Origin: Novosphingobium profundi
GTDB taxonomy: Bacteria > Pseudomonadota > Alphaproteobacteria > Sphingomonadales > Sphingomonadaceae
Reading direction: 5' to 3'
DNA length: 64,000 nucleotides
Assembly: GCF_020524485.1 (NCBI RefSeq)
Contig: NZ_JAIVLF010000006.1
Coordinates: forward strand, 1 to 64,000
Shown here: positions 1 to 8,744 of the stretch, piece by piece
Layout: the number at the start of each line of letters is the position of its first letter
How positions within the stretch are numbered: position 1 is the stretch's first letter
Translations under genes and position numbers: made by a program
The notes under the pieces: model-generated
The model's database searches: none
Told to the model about the DNA's origin: nothing
Seen by the model: only the letters and a program-made list of their open reading frames with translations

Positions 1-7
1 CTGGAGT

Positions 8-37
8 CGGGCGCGCCCGCACCAGCGGGCGCGCCCG
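8..37. terminator. GC-rich double palindrome after the sigma-like gene
   Basis: The 12-mer CGGGCGCGCCCG occurs at 8-19 and again at 26-37, separated by six bases. Each copy is its own reverse complement, so the pair can form one long hairpin. It starts just past the stop codon of the leftward sigma-like gene, which fits transcription termination. There is no clear T-run on the minus strand, so the role is inferred. Confidence 0.4.
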
Positions 38-42
38 TTTGC

Positions 43-327
43 TCACCAGCCCTTGCGCTTCTGCCGATCCAGCGACTGGCTCAACATGAAGAAGGTACGG
101 CCCATCTCGATCTCCACCCTGCGCACGCTGATATCGAAGCGCGCGGCGATCTCGTCGTAGGACCAGTTCTCGTAGCGCACGAGGCAGAACAGCTGACGGT
201 GGAAGCGGGGCAGCGAATGAACGGCCCGCGCTATCCGCCGCAACTGCGGATCCTCGTACTCGGGGAAGGCATCGCGCAGGAACGCTTCGCGGATAGCCTG
301 CTCCAGCTGATAGAAACGCCGCATCAT
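43..327 (-). CDS. sigma-70 region 4-like small protein
   Basis: A 94-residue protein. Its C-terminal half resembles the region 4 helix-turn-helix of sigma-70 family factors (around residues 30-80, with the run NWSYDEIAARFDISVRRVE), the part that contacts the -35 box. No region 2 (core RNA polymerase binding, -10 recognition) is visible, so it is more likely a DNA-binding accessory protein than a full sigma factor. Its ATG overlaps the stop of the upstream ardC-like gene by 4 nt (ATGA), so the two are probably translationally coupled. A second Met directly follows the first. Similar small genes occur on mobile elements of sphingomonads; that statement is from general knowledge. Confidence 0.7.
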   Translation of the reverse strand: MMRRFYQLEQAIREAFLRDAFPEYEDPQLRRIARAVHSLPRFHRQLFCLVRYENWSYDEIAARFDISVRRVEIEMGRTFFMLSQSLDRQKRKGW

Positions 328-1205
328 GCCACGTCCTCCCCGAAAGCAAGGAGGTAGTCAGCGCCCTTGCTGGCTGCACTTGCCGCCCGGAAGATCGCCT
401 TCTCGTCGGCGCGCAGGACTTCAAGCCACGCCCCAATGTAATCGGAATGGCGAACCGTGGGCTCGATGCCCAGCGACGCGCAGGCAAAGGCGGAGGTCAT
501 TTCGGCGACCAGTTCCTCCTTGGCGTACAAGGCCGAACCGAACTTGCCGCTCTGATCGCGCTCCAGCCGTCCCTTGCCGCCAGCCCAATGGCCAAGCTCG
601 TGCAGTGCCGTGCGAAACCAGTTCACCGGCTCATGGAAGGCCGCCTGCGGGGGCACCTGCACATAGTCTTGCTTGGGCGAATAGAACGCTTCGCTCCCGC
701 CGATCCGGAAGTCGGCACCGCTGGCGGTGATCAGCCTGTCCACCTCGGCTATCGCCATCACGGGATCAGGCGCCACCGCTTCTTCCGCATACTTTTCGGG
801 CAGCCCCTCGATCTGATCGAGATTGAACGCCGTGAAGCGCTTCAGGAAGGCAATCGTGCGTGCCTCGCGGTCCTCTCCAGCGGCCTTCGCGGCCTCGTCC
901 TTGGGGGTGAAGCGGTCGGCATAACAAATGACTGTGCCTTTCTCGCCCCGCCGGACATGCCCGCCTGCCTTCTCGGCCTGCTTGTAGGTAAGCCAGCGCT
1001 GCGACGTGAACTGACGCTCCACGGCCTCGCACCACAAGATCAGCACATTAATTCCGGAGTACTCCCGTCCGGACACCGCGTTGTGCGGCATCGTACATAC
1101 GCACCGGGCCTTGTCCCAAGGCTGCACCCACGGAAGGCGTCCTTCTTCCAGCTCGGCGATCACACGTGCGGTAACCTCGCCATAAAGGCTCTGACGGTCG
1201 GCCAT
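324..1205 (-). CDS. ardC: ArdC-type antirestriction protein
   Basis: A 293-residue protein with the ArdC layout. The N-terminal domain (about residues 5-130; EEGRLPWVQPWD, then YSGINVLILW) is the single-stranded DNA-binding fold that protects incoming plasmid DNA. The C-terminal half has a zinc-metallopeptidase motif, HELGHWAG, with a downstream acidic run (KEELVAEM). I chose the ATG at 1203-1205 because AGGAG stands 7 nt upstream and the protein then begins at the family's usual start; an in-frame extension to 1331 lacks these features. It overlaps the sigma-like gene downstream. Genes of this family are typical of conjugative elements and plasmids, which supports the view that this end of the window is mobile DNA. 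Confidence 0.85.
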   Translation of the reverse strand: MADRQSLYGEVTARVIAELEEGRLPWVQPWDKARCVCTMPHNAVSGREYSGINVLILWCEAVERQFTSQRWLTYKQAEKAGGHVRRGEKGTVICYADRFTPKDEAAKAAGEDREARTIAFLKRFTAFNLDQIEGLPEKYAEEAVAPDPVMAIAEVDRLITASGADFRIGGSEAFYSPKQDYVQVPPQAAFHEPVNWFRTALHELGHWAGGKGRLERDQSGKFGSALYAKEELVAEMTSAFACASLGIEPTVRHSDYIGAWLEVLRADEKAIFRAASAASKGADYLLAFGEDVA

Positions 1206-1740
1206 AACTCCTGCTCCTTTCCTCAACCGCCATTGACCGGCGCCAGGGTGGCGGGGGGCGGCAGGAGCAGACCAGAAGCCCCGCCGGCTGAAGGCGGGGC
1301 GCACCCGAAGGGGCGAAACGAAGAGGAGCACCCGGCAGCGCAGCGGACGGGTTGCGCGCCGTCGAGGCGGGGCTAGAGGGCAGCGACGCCCCCCGCCACC
1401 ACGGAGCCGTCAAGGCTCAACGCCGCCGCGCCTCATGCGCGGGGACCATTGACGGGATGCCAAGGGCAGTCCGCAACCTGACAGGGATCGTCACGGCTCT
1501 GCCGACGAGACGGCGGCGCAGCCGGTGGCTCGGTTGAGAGCGAGCGAAATAGAGCCCGGCCGCGCCGCAGGCGCGGGTCAGCCCCCGCCTACAACCTGCT
1601 ACTAACATCGAACCCCAAGATACTCTCTGAATTTTCATTCCAGCATAGTGACTTAGTCACCTCGTTGAGGAATAGGCCCGCGCCCTCGCGATCGGGCTTC
1701 ACTCGCCCGGCAAGCCTCACACCCTGGCCGAAAGAATCCC
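1206..1740. other. 535-bp gap between ardC and the recombinase gene
   Basis: No convincing gene. It contains a hairpin (arms GCCCCGCC at 1278-1285 and GGCGGGGC at 1293-1300, 7-nt loop) and, from about 1600, a less GC-rich stretch that probably carries the recombinase promoter. The short palindrome at 1648-1660 is listed separately. Short open frames on both strands here show no recognisable domain. Confidence 0.5.
1648..1660. promoter_or_regulatory. palindrome GTGACTTAGTCAC upstream of the recombinase
   Basis: Two perfect 6-bp arms (GTGACT / AGTCAC) around one central base, 80 bp before the recombinase start in the AT-richer part of the gap. The symmetry suggests the binding site of a small dimeric regulator. 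No factor can be named from the sequence. Confidence 0.35.
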
Positions 1741-3717
1741 ATGCCCCGCCCCAGCTCCCAGAAACCAACAGCGGCCCCAAAGCCCAGTCAGGAAAAACGG
1801 GGAGCCAAGCGCAGGCAACCGGCCGAACATCCCGTTGCCCTGTTCCAGGAATGGGAGGAACCGGACAGCTTCGACGAAGCGCTGCGCCTTCACATGAAAC
1901 GCTTCAACGAAACGAGCCTTCTTCTCCATCGCGCGATCATTCGCCCCGGCGAGACCTTCCATGCCGACACGCTCAAAGGCTGGAGCCTGGGCAAGCGTCT
2001 GCCCCGCAACGTCGCGAGCCTGGACGTGCTTGCGCGCATCGAGGCGCGCTACGGGCTACCTCACGGCTATTTCAAGGCGAAGCTGCCGCATCTTGGGCGC
2101 GCGCCCGCCGATCACGCGGTGCGCGGCATTGCCCCGGCCGAACAGCGCCGCCTGTCCTGGCATTTGCCGGACGATTTCGCCCAGCGCTCGCGCAAGGAGC
2201 GGGCGGAAATCCTCGAATGGGTCCGCACCGTCATCATTTCCGGTTCGACCGAATATCGACGCTATCAGGCCGATGCCGCCAAGCTGCGCTATGGCCTGCG
2301 GTTCCCTTCGCTGACCGGACGCAAGCCTCAAGGCCGACCGGCACCGATAAATGACCAGAGCGAAGGCGGCGACGCGCATCCCGGCACCAGCCTTACCCGC
2401 ACGGCGAAGGAGGCTCCGCCGCGCCTCACCGCCGAACTGGCGGAACTCATCCGATTCAAGTCGAGCACGCTCACCGACATCGGCTTTCACCGGAACGGGG
2501 TCTGGAACGAGGAGACCATTCAACAGAAGGTGGAGCACCTGGGCCTTCTGTTCGGCGCCATGCACGCAGCCCCGGATGACGCCGTCGCGGGTCTCGGCGT
2601 TCCCGCAGAGCAGCTCACGCTGGCCCTGCTCGTTTTTCCGCGAACCTGGGACTGGTACATCCAGTGGCGCGAGGCACGGCGCGGCTTCTTCACCCGCTGG
2701 GAAGTGGACATGCTGCGCCTCGGAGCGGCACTGACCCGCAAGCGTACCGGATGGTTGCGCCAGATGCCCGAACTGGCAATGCGGCTTCTGCCTATCGAGG
2801 GCCTACTGAGCGCGGCCGACGTTGAGGCCACGCGGCAGGACTGGGATACGGCCTGCGACCGGCTCCACGCGCACGCCGTCGCCCGGGCCAAGGAAATCGA
2901 GCGCGTCGCGCGCGTGCATCGCGATCCGTTCGAGCCCATCCTGCCCGTTCTCGAAGCGGACAGCCCGGTGGGCGAGTACCGCAAGATCGCCGACGAAGTT
3001 CTGCGGCTGGCGCCCGATCCCGATCGCTATCCGCGCGCGGCGGCGGAAGCTGCGCGCGCGTTCCTGCTCATTCGCCTCGGCCTGCATCTGGGATTGCGGC
3101 AGAAGAACCTGCGTCAGTTGATGGTCTGCCCGCGTGACCGGCTGCCCCGGTCCGAGCGTCAGCTCGAAGCGCTGAAGCGTGGCGAGATCCGCTGGAGCGA
3201 ACGCGACCATGGCTGGGAAGTCGTCATCCCCGCCAACGCCTTCAAGAACGCGGGGTCCTCGTTCTTCGATGGCCGCCCGTTCCGCCTCGTCTTGCCGGAT
3301 CTGGGAGGCCTGCACCGGCACATCGACGAATTTATCCGTCGCCACCGCCCGGTGCTGCTCGGCACAATCGCCGATCCGGGCACCTTCTTCGTCAAGACCA
3401 CCAAGGTCACCAGTCGAACCGCAGAATACGACCAGAACACCTTCTACGAGGCCTGGCGACTCGTGATACAGCGCTACGGCATCTACAATCCCTACACACA
3501 AAGAGGCGTGATCAAGGGACTGCTTCCGCACGGGCCGCACAACATCCGCGACGTCCTTGCAACCCACATCCTCAAGCAGACGGGGTCATACGAGCGCGCG
3601 AGCTACGCGATCCAGGACACGCCCGACATGGTCGCCAAGCACTACGGGCGCTTCCTTCCGCAGGACAAGTCCGCTCTCGCCGCACAGATTCTCAATCAGG
3701 TTTGGCTCGCAGCCTGA
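1741..3717 (+). CDS. large tyrosine recombinase-like protein
   Basis: A 658-residue protein whose C-terminal third resembles a tyrosine recombinase catalytic domain. Box I is near LGLHLGLRQKNLRQL (Arg of GLR). Box II is PHNIRDVLATHIL (HxxR). The likely nucleophile is the Tyr of AKHYGRF close to the end. The usual LGH/W histidine before the Tyr appears as IQD, so one tetrad residue is replaced. The first 350 or so residues are not a standard SAM-like core-binding domain and I do not recognise them. A basic, Gln/Lys-rich N-terminus precedes them. Only a weak purine run (GAAAGAA) precedes the ATG. It probably serves the mobile element rather than the host. Activity is uncertain given the changed residue. 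Confidence 0.7.
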   Translation: MPRPSSQKPTAAPKPSQEKRGAKRRQPAEHPVALFQEWEEPDSFDEALRLHMKRFNETSLLLHRAIIRPGETFHADTLKGWSLGKRLPRNVASLDVLARIEARYGLPHGYFKAKLPHLGRAPADHAVRGIAPAEQRRLSWHLPDDFAQRSRKERAEILEWVRTVIISGSTEYRRYQADAAKLRYGLRFPSLTGRKPQGRPAPINDQSEGGDAHPGTSLTRTAKEAPPRLTAELAELIRFKSSTLTDIGFHRNGVWNEETIQQKVEHLGLLFGAMHAAPDDAVAGLGVPAEQLTLALLVFPRTWDWYIQWREARRGFFTRWEVDMLRLGAALTRKRTGWLRQMPELAMRLLPIEGLLSAADVEATRQDWDTACDRLHAHAVARAKEIERVARVHRDPFEPILPVLEADSPVGEYRKIADEVLRLAPDPDRYPRAAAEAARAFLLIRLGLHLGLRQKNLRQLMVCPRDRLPRSERQLEALKRGEIRWSERDHGWEVVIPANAFKNAGSSFFDGRPFRLVLPDLGGLHRHIDEFIRRHRPVLLGTIADPGTFFVKTTKVTSRTAEYDQNTFYEAWRLVIQRYGIYNPYTQRGVIKGLLPHGPHNIRDVLATHILKQTGSYERASYAIQDTPDMVAKHYGRFLPQDKSALAAQILNQVWLAA

Positions 3718-3846
3718 TTTCCCGAGGTACATGTGGTGCGAGCGTAACATATGAGATTGAGCACGAGAGGTTCTCGACCAGATCGATCAGCTGCATTTTT
3801 AATGTGTGCGTTGAATAAGCGCCATTTTTTATCGCCAAGGCACTTT

Positions 3847-4515
3847 TCAGTGATCACATGCCTGCGTCAGCAAATCGATTGTAGTCTGACGAGCCGAAGG
3901 AACGAGATCTTTCGTGCTCTCGCGATGCATCAGCCGGGAGATCACTTTGTACGCAGCGTCCGCATCAAAACGGTGCGCAGCTGCTAGGGCAGTCTTGCAT
4001 TTGTCCGCGCCAGCCTCCTGCAGTGCGCCGAGTACATACTCAGTCCCTAAAGCTTGGGCTACAGCGGCAATATCAAACATGTCACGTGGCTGCAGGCTCG
4101 CTCCCCTGTAGAAGACCTTCTTACCGACGATCTCTGCGGGTGTTTCTAGCTTGACCTTCACACCGCGGATTTCGGTCGATTTTGCACTATTTTCAGTGAT
4201 ATCAGCGCAGCAAATGAAGTCTATTTCGCCAACGTCATCGTAAATCAACTTGATCATTCGCGCGCCATCGACCTCATAGTCGTCCGGCTCGCGATCTATG
4301 GTGTAGTCCTGCGTGATCGGATTCAGGAAAGGCAGCACTTGTGGGTCATCGAGAAACAGATCCACATCATGGCTTTCACGATGATCGATCTGCAGCATCA
4401 GGGCCGTTCCGCCACCGAAGCTCCACAGAAACCTGTGCCCGATTACACTTTCGGCTTTTTCAATCGTCGCCACCGCCGCATCAAACAGCGTGCCCCACTG
4501 GCTAGGCTGCTGCAT
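3847..4515 (-). CDS. AbiEii-like nucleotidyltransferase (toxin family)
   Basis: A 222-residue protein with the AbiEii/AbiGii signature: GGGTALML at about residues 34-41, then HRESHDVDLF, the Asp-x-Asp metal site of a nucleotidyltransferase fold. A later run, GKKVFYRG followed by PRDMFDIA, also fits the family. AbiEii toxins are abortive-infection or toxin-antitoxin effectors, normally paired with a winged-helix AbiEi antitoxin; here the partner is a small unrelated protein 11 nt upstream. Base composition is clearly less GC-rich than the rest of the window, a sign of recent acquisition. The toxic role is inferred from family membership only. Confidence 0.78.
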   Translation of the reverse strand: MQQPSQWGTLFDAAVATIEKAESVIGHRFLWSFGGGTALMLQIDHRESHDVDLFLDDPQVLPFLNPITQDYTIDREPDDYEVDGARMIKLIYDDVGEIDFICCADITENSAKSTEIRGVKVKLETPAEIVGKKVFYRGASLQPRDMFDIAAVAQALGTEYVLGALQEAGADKCKTALAAAHRFDADAAYKVISRLMHRESTKDLVPSARQTTIDLLTQACDH

Positions 4516-4526
4516 GATTCGCTAAG

Positions 4527-4790
4527 TCAGGCAGCAAGCGCCAGTGGAAATCCGGACTTTTGCGCGAATGCATTCGCGATGACATGGACTTTGCCTTCGT
4601 CCACACCCATATCCGCGATAAATGCCTTCTGCAGGGGGGGATTAACCTCTGAAAAGAAGGCGAAAACCGACGCGTCAAAAGTGTCCACGCTATCTGAGCT
4701 GACAAGTTTTTCGGCAAGCTGGTGCGCAGAAAGGTTCGCCCCATAAGGAGCGTTGACTGTCGTCAGCACTTTCTTCGCTACCCTGGTCAT
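4527..4790 (-). CDS. small unknown protein paired with the AbiEii-like gene
   Basis: An 87-residue protein of no family I recognise, mostly helical in character, with no cysteines or membrane segment. It sits 11 nt upstream of the AbiEii-like gene on the same strand, so the two should be co-transcribed, and order and size suit an antitoxin. It is too short for AbiEi and shows no obvious winged helix. I start it at the ATG at 4788-4790, since residues before it look like leader; an in-frame Met at 4850 would add 20 residues. AT-richer composition matches its partner. Confidence 0.55.
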   Translation of the reverse strand: MTRVAKKVLTTVNAPYGANLSAHQLAEKLVSSDSVDTFDASVFAFFSEVNPPLQKAFIADMGVDEGKVHVIANAFAQKSGFPLALAA

Positions 4791-4922
4791 CGGACCCACG
4801 CTTTCTGTTATCAGCTCAATTGATATAGATTGTCTCGGTTGACAAAACAAGAACGAGTATAGGAGCTACCGGGTTCCAACACTGCATCACGCCCTTCGCA
4901 GCAAACCGTATCCGGCCTGGGA

Positions 4923-6230
4923 TCAGTAAGCAGATCTCCTGTCGCGGTCGCGAGGGCGGATGTCCTCCCGCCCCCTGTCACTACGGCGCGCTTGTGACGC
5001 CTTAGCAGACCCAGGCCGCTGCGCGCCAGCAGTCCGTTTCGCACCGGCCTTGCGGAGCGTATCGAGATTGTCGGACCACCACTGCGCCATTTCGACGCGC
5101 TCTTTCCAGTGCATGCCGCGATGATAGGCAGCACGCACCTTGTTGCTGTCGCCATGGGCCAGCGCGCGCTCGATGGCATCGGGCGACCACTGCCCTGATT
5201 CATTCAGGAGCGTGCTTGCCATCGCCCGAAAGCCATGCGCCGTCATCTCGTCGCCCGAGAAACCAAGACGGCGCAGGGCCGCATTGATCGTGTTCTCGCT
5301 CATCGGTCGCCGCCGACTGCGGATCGAGGGGAAGACATAGCCAGTCGGCCCTGAAATCTCCTCGACCCGGCACAGGATCTCGATGGACTGGCGTGAGAGG
5401 GGCACCTGATGCGCACGGCGCATCTTCATCTTCTCGGTCGGAATGGTCCAGATCGCGGCATCGAAGTCGACTTCGTGCCATTCCGCATGGCGCAGTTCGC
5501 CTGGGCGCACAAAGACGTGCGGGAGGATCTGCATGGCAAGCCGGGTCAGTTCCTGCCCGTCGTAGCCGTCGATGGCGCGCAGCAGTTCACCGACCCGGTC
5601 GGCCTCGACGATCGCACCGTAATGCTTGGGACGAGGCGCGATGAGCGCGCCGCGCAGGTCGCGCGTGGGATCGGAGACAATCCGGGCGGTTGCGACCCCA
5701 TAGCGAAAGACGCGCCCGGCAAGCTGCAGGACGCGCTTGGCCGTCTCGTAATTGCCCTTGGCCTCGATCCGCCGCAGCGCGACGAGAATTTCGATCGTGG
5801 TGATTGCGCCGATCGGCAGCCGCGAGATCGCCGAGCCAAGCCGGGTGATGTAGTATTCGCTTTTCGTTGCCGTCGATTCCGACATGCCCTCACGCCGCCG
5901 CTTGTCGATGAACTCCTGGGCAACCTTGCCGAAAGGATCATCACCGCTGGCCTGTGCCAGATAGTTGGCGAGGATCTTCTCGCGCGAAGGATCAATGCCT
6001 TCGAGAAGTTGCAGGCGGGCCTGGTCGCGTCTGGCGCGTGCCTCGGCCAGCGAGATGAGCGGATAAGGGCCAATGGCCAGCTTCTTCTCGCGCTTCTCCC
6101 AGCGGTATTTCATCCGCCACAGCTTGCTTCCGGACGGGTTGACCTGAAGGTACAAACCGGCGCCGTCACCCAGCTTGTAGGTTTTCGCCTGGGGTTTCGC
6201 GTTCTTGATGGTAAAGTCGGTGAGCGACAT
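4923..6230 (-). CDS. P4-type integrase (DUF4102 / tyrosine recombinase)
   Basis: A 435-residue site-specific integrase. Residues 1-100 form the DUF4102 arm-binding domain (TDFTIKNAKP, then LYLQVNPSGSKLWRMKY). The catalytic domain follows, with Arg in VRPGELRHAEW, the HxxR box in TAHGFRAMAS, a later His in LAHGDSNKV and the Tyr of AAYHRG. It is read away from tRNA-Val, whose 3' end lies 167 bp upstream, the usual arrangement for integrases that use a tRNA 3' end as attachment site. The ATG at 6228-6230 gives the standard N-terminus (MSLTDFTIKNAK). The Arg/Ser-rich, Asp-containing tail after residue 400 is not part of the catalytic fold. Confidence 0.93.
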   Translation of the reverse strand: MSLTDFTIKNAKPQAKTYKLGDGAGLYLQVNPSGSKLWRMKYRWEKREKKLAIGPYPLISLAEARARRDQARLQLLEGIDPSREKILANYLAQASGDDPFGKVAQEFIDKRRREGMSESTATKSEYYITRLGSAISRLPIGAITTIEILVALRRIEAKGNYETAKRVLQLAGRVFRYGVATARIVSDPTRDLRGALIAPRPKHYGAIVEADRVGELLRAIDGYDGQELTRLAMQILPHVFVRPGELRHAEWHEVDFDAAIWTIPTEKMKMRRAHQVPLSRQSIEILCRVEEISGPTGYVFPSIRSRRRPMSENTINAALRRLGFSGDEMTAHGFRAMASTLLNESGQWSPDAIERALAHGDSNKVRAAYHRGMHWKERVEMAQWWSDNLDTLRKAGAKRTAGAQRPGSAKASQARRSDRGREDIRPRDRDRRSAY

Positions 6231-6232
6231 GA

Positions 6233-6273
6233 TTGGGGGCCTCGTCCCGAATTGAGAATCGCGAGGCCCCCAA
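6233..6273. repeat. 12-bp inverted repeat in the integrase leader
   Basis: TTGGGGGCCTCG (6233-6244) and CGAGGCCCCCAA (6262-6273) are exact complements 17 nt apart, 2 bp upstream of the integrase start codon. It could be a binding site for an excisionase or the integrase, or a leader hairpin that limits integrase translation. Confidence 0.5.
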
Positions 6274-6396
6274 ATATGCCCCAAAAGGATGGGCAGTCAT
6301 GAGATGGCGGCGGACGCGATGAGCAGGAAGGCCCTAAAAATATCGCAGTTTTCTGCGGGTTACAACGCTCAGTGAGATGTGATGAGGTGTAATCCA

Positions 6397-6472
6397 TGGT
6401 GGGCGGTGAGGGGCTCGAACCCCCGACCCTCTCGGTGTAAACGAGATGCTCTACCAACTGAGCTAACCGCCC
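6397..6472 (-). tRNA. tRNA-Val (anticodon TAC)
   Basis: A 76-nt cloverleaf on the minus strand. The acceptor stem is GGGCGGT paired with ACCGCCC, the CCA end is encoded, the D-loop region is AGCTCAGTTGGTAGAG, the anticodon loop TTTACAC has anticodon TAC, and the T arm contains GGTTCGAGCC. The integrase gene starts beyond its 3' end, so this 3' end is the likely attachment site of the element to the left. No second copy of the tRNA 3' end was found between 1 and 6390. Confidence 0.96.
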
Positions 6473-6637
6473 GCAGGCGCTATTGCGCCGCACAAGAGGT
6501 GCCCATTACGCCATTTTGCGAGGGCGTCAAGCTCTCTTGCGTGGCGGGGCTGTTCGGCTGCGCGAAAGGTTCTCCACGGTATCGCGCAAGACGAGGTGGT
6601 GCGCCTGCGCGCCCGATCGTGTATTCGTGACGAGGCC

Positions 6638-8734
6638 ATGTTCAGATTCAAGCGCGCTCCCGAACCGACTGAGCCGGTCGCGGACACCCAGCCTCTTTCC
6701 GACAATGCCCCGGGCGCGGACGCTGCGCCCGAAACGCCGCGCGCCGGGCGTTCGCGCTGGTGGTGGATCTCGCGCGGGGTCGCTGGCGTCCTCTTTGCCT
6801 TCCTGCTCCTGATCGGCTGGCTGGCCTTTACCGCCCCGCTCTCCAAGTCGCTCCAGCCCGTCTCGCCCCCGCAGATCACGCTGCTGGCCGCCGACGGCAC
6901 ACCGATCGCGCGCAACGGGGCCATTGTCGCCGCGCCCGTGAAGGCCGCCGACCTGCCCGACCACGTCAAGCAGGCCTTCATCGCGACCGAGGACCGGCGC
7001 TTCTACGAACACTGGGGGATCGACCCCTACGGCATCGCGCGCGCGGCCTGGACCAACCTTACGACCGGGACCACGCAGGGCGGCAGCACGATCACCCAGC
7101 AGCTCGCCAAGTTCACCTTCCTCTCGCCCGAACAGAGCCTGACGCGCAAGGCGCGCGAGGCGCTCATCGCGTTCTGGCTGGAGGCCTGGCTGAGCAAGGA
7201 CGAGATCCTCGAGCGCTACCTTTCGAACGCCTATTACGGCGACAACACCTACGGCCTGCGCGCAGCCTCGATGCACTACTTCCACCGTCGCCCCGAACGC
7301 CTGCTCCCCGGGCAGGCGGCGATGCTGGCCGGACTGATGAAGGCGCCCTCGAGCCTCGCGCCCACCAACCACTACGAGGCCGCCGAAAAGCGCATGCGCG
7401 TGGTCCTCGCCGCGATGGTCGATGCCGGCTACATGACGCGCGAGGAAGCTGCCGCCATTCCCCCTCCCCCGCTCGACGTGCGCGACGGCAACGACCTTCC
7501 CACCGGCACCTACTTCGCCGACTGGGCACTGCCCCAGGCACGCAGCCTGACCGAACAGGGCTATGCCGCGCAGACGCTGACGACGACGCTCGATGCGCGG
7601 CTGCAACTGGCCGCCCGGCGCGCCATCGACAGCGCCGCACTGGGCTCCGCCCAGGTCGCGCTCGTCGCCATGCGCCGCAATGGGGAAGTCGTCGCGATGA
7701 TCGGGGGCAAGGACTACGCCAAGAGCCCGTTCAACCGCGCGACGCAGGCCAAGCGGCAGCCCGGCTCCACCTTCAAGCTGTTCGTCTATCTTGCCGCGCT
7801 CCAGAACGGCTGGAGCCCCGAGGACACGATCTCGAACGCGGCCATCGAGACCGGCGGCTACCGCCCCAAGAACTCAGGGGGGCACTACTCGCCCACGATC
7901 ACGCTGGAGGACGCCTTCGCGCGGTCGAGCAATGTCGCGGCCGTGCGCCTGTTCCAGCAGGTGGGCGATGAGAAGGTCATCAAGACTGCGCGGCGCCTTG
8001 GGGTCACAGAAGACCTCCCCGAAGGCGATCCCAGCCTGGCGCTGGGGACCGCAACGATGCCACTGATCGAACTGACGGCCGCCTATGCCGGCGTTGCCGC
8101 CAACAGCTTCCCGGTCGAACCGCGCGCCTTCCCGGTCGAAGAGAAGGGCTGGTTTGCACGCCTGCTCGATGGCAAGCACAGCCTCTCCAAGTCGCAGCAC
8201 GCGGCAATGGAGAAGATGCTGCGCGCCGCGATCAACCGGGGAACGGGGCGCGCGGCGATGCTGCGCTCGCCCAACTTTGGCAAGACCGGCACGAGCCAGG
8301 AAAACCGCGACGCTCTGTTCGTAGGCTATGCGGGCGATTACGTGGTGGGCGTATGGGTCGGCAACGACGACAATTCCCCGCTCGGGCGCGTGTCGGGCGG
8401 CTCGACCCCCGCGCGCATCTGGCGCAGCTTCATGCAGCAGGCGCTGGGCGAGCGCGCCGCGCCCGCTGCCCCCAAGCCGCGCCCCGAAGGCCCGGTGCAG
8501 CCGCTCGACATCGAAGGGCTCGACCAGATCCCCGACGGCGGCCTGCCGCTGGGCGAAGGCAATCGCCTGCGCATCGAGGACGGCACCGCGATCATCACCA
8601 CCGACCTCAACGGGTTGCCTCTCGATATCCAGCTCGACAGCGAGGGCCTGCGCTTCCAGGGCGAGCGGACGCTGGAGGAGGCGCGCCGGAGGATCGAGCG
8701 GGAGGCCGAAGCTCCGCCCCCTGAAGGGCCGTGA
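6638..8734 (+). CDS. bifunctional penicillin-binding protein (class A)
   Basis: A 698-residue peptidoglycan synthase. An N-terminal cytoplasmic tail and one membrane helix (about residues 35-60) are followed by the GT51 glycosyltransferase domain, with the catalytic Glu in ATEDRRFYEH (E118) and the GGSTITQQLAK motif. The transpeptidase domain has the active-site STFK (S377, K380), the SSN motif in the run FARSSNVAAV, and KTGT at 549-552. It polymerises glycan strands and cross-links peptides in the periplasm. The ATG at 6638 follows GAGG; an upstream in-frame ATG at 6596 would add 14 basic residues. It lies at the chromosomal side of tRNA-Val and ends convergently with plsC across a copy of the 114-bp element. 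Confidence 0.93.
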   Translation: MFRFKRAPEPTEPVADTQPLSDNAPGADAAPETPRAGRSRWWWISRGVAGVLFAFLLLIGWLAFTAPLSKSLQPVSPPQITLLAADGTPIARNGAIVAAPVKAADLPDHVKQAFIATEDRRFYEHWGIDPYGIARAAWTNLTTGTTQGGSTITQQLAKFTFLSPEQSLTRKAREALIAFWLEAWLSKDEILERYLSNAYYGDNTYGLRAASMHYFHRRPERLLPGQAAMLAGLMKAPSSLAPTNHYEAAEKRMRVVLAAMVDAGYMTREEAAAIPPPPLDVRDGNDLPTGTYFADWALPQARSLTEQGYAAQTLTTTLDARLQLAARRAIDSAALGSAQVALVAMRRNGEVVAMIGGKDYAKSPFNRATQAKRQPGSTFKLFVYLAALQNGWSPEDTISNAAIETGGYRPKNSGGHYSPTITLEDAFARSSNVAAVRLFQQVGDEKVIKTARRLGVTEDLPEGDPSLALGTATMPLIELTAAYAGVAANSFPVEPRAFPVEEKGWFARLLDGKHSLSKSQHAAMEKMLRAAINRGTGRAAMLRSPNFGKTGTSQENRDALFVGYAGDYVVGVWVGNDDNSPLGRVSGGSTPARIWRSFMQQALGERAAPAAPKPRPEGPVQPLDIEGLDQIPDGGLPLGEGNRLRIEDGTAIITTDLNGLPLDIQLDSEGLRFQGERTLEEARRRIEREAEAPPPEGP

Positions 8735-8744
8735 AGGGATGATT

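Noticed and set aside
1..6390. A second copy of the tRNA-Val 3' end as the other attachment site
   Set aside because: I read the region for the GGTTCGAGCCCC... end and found none; the other end is probably outside.
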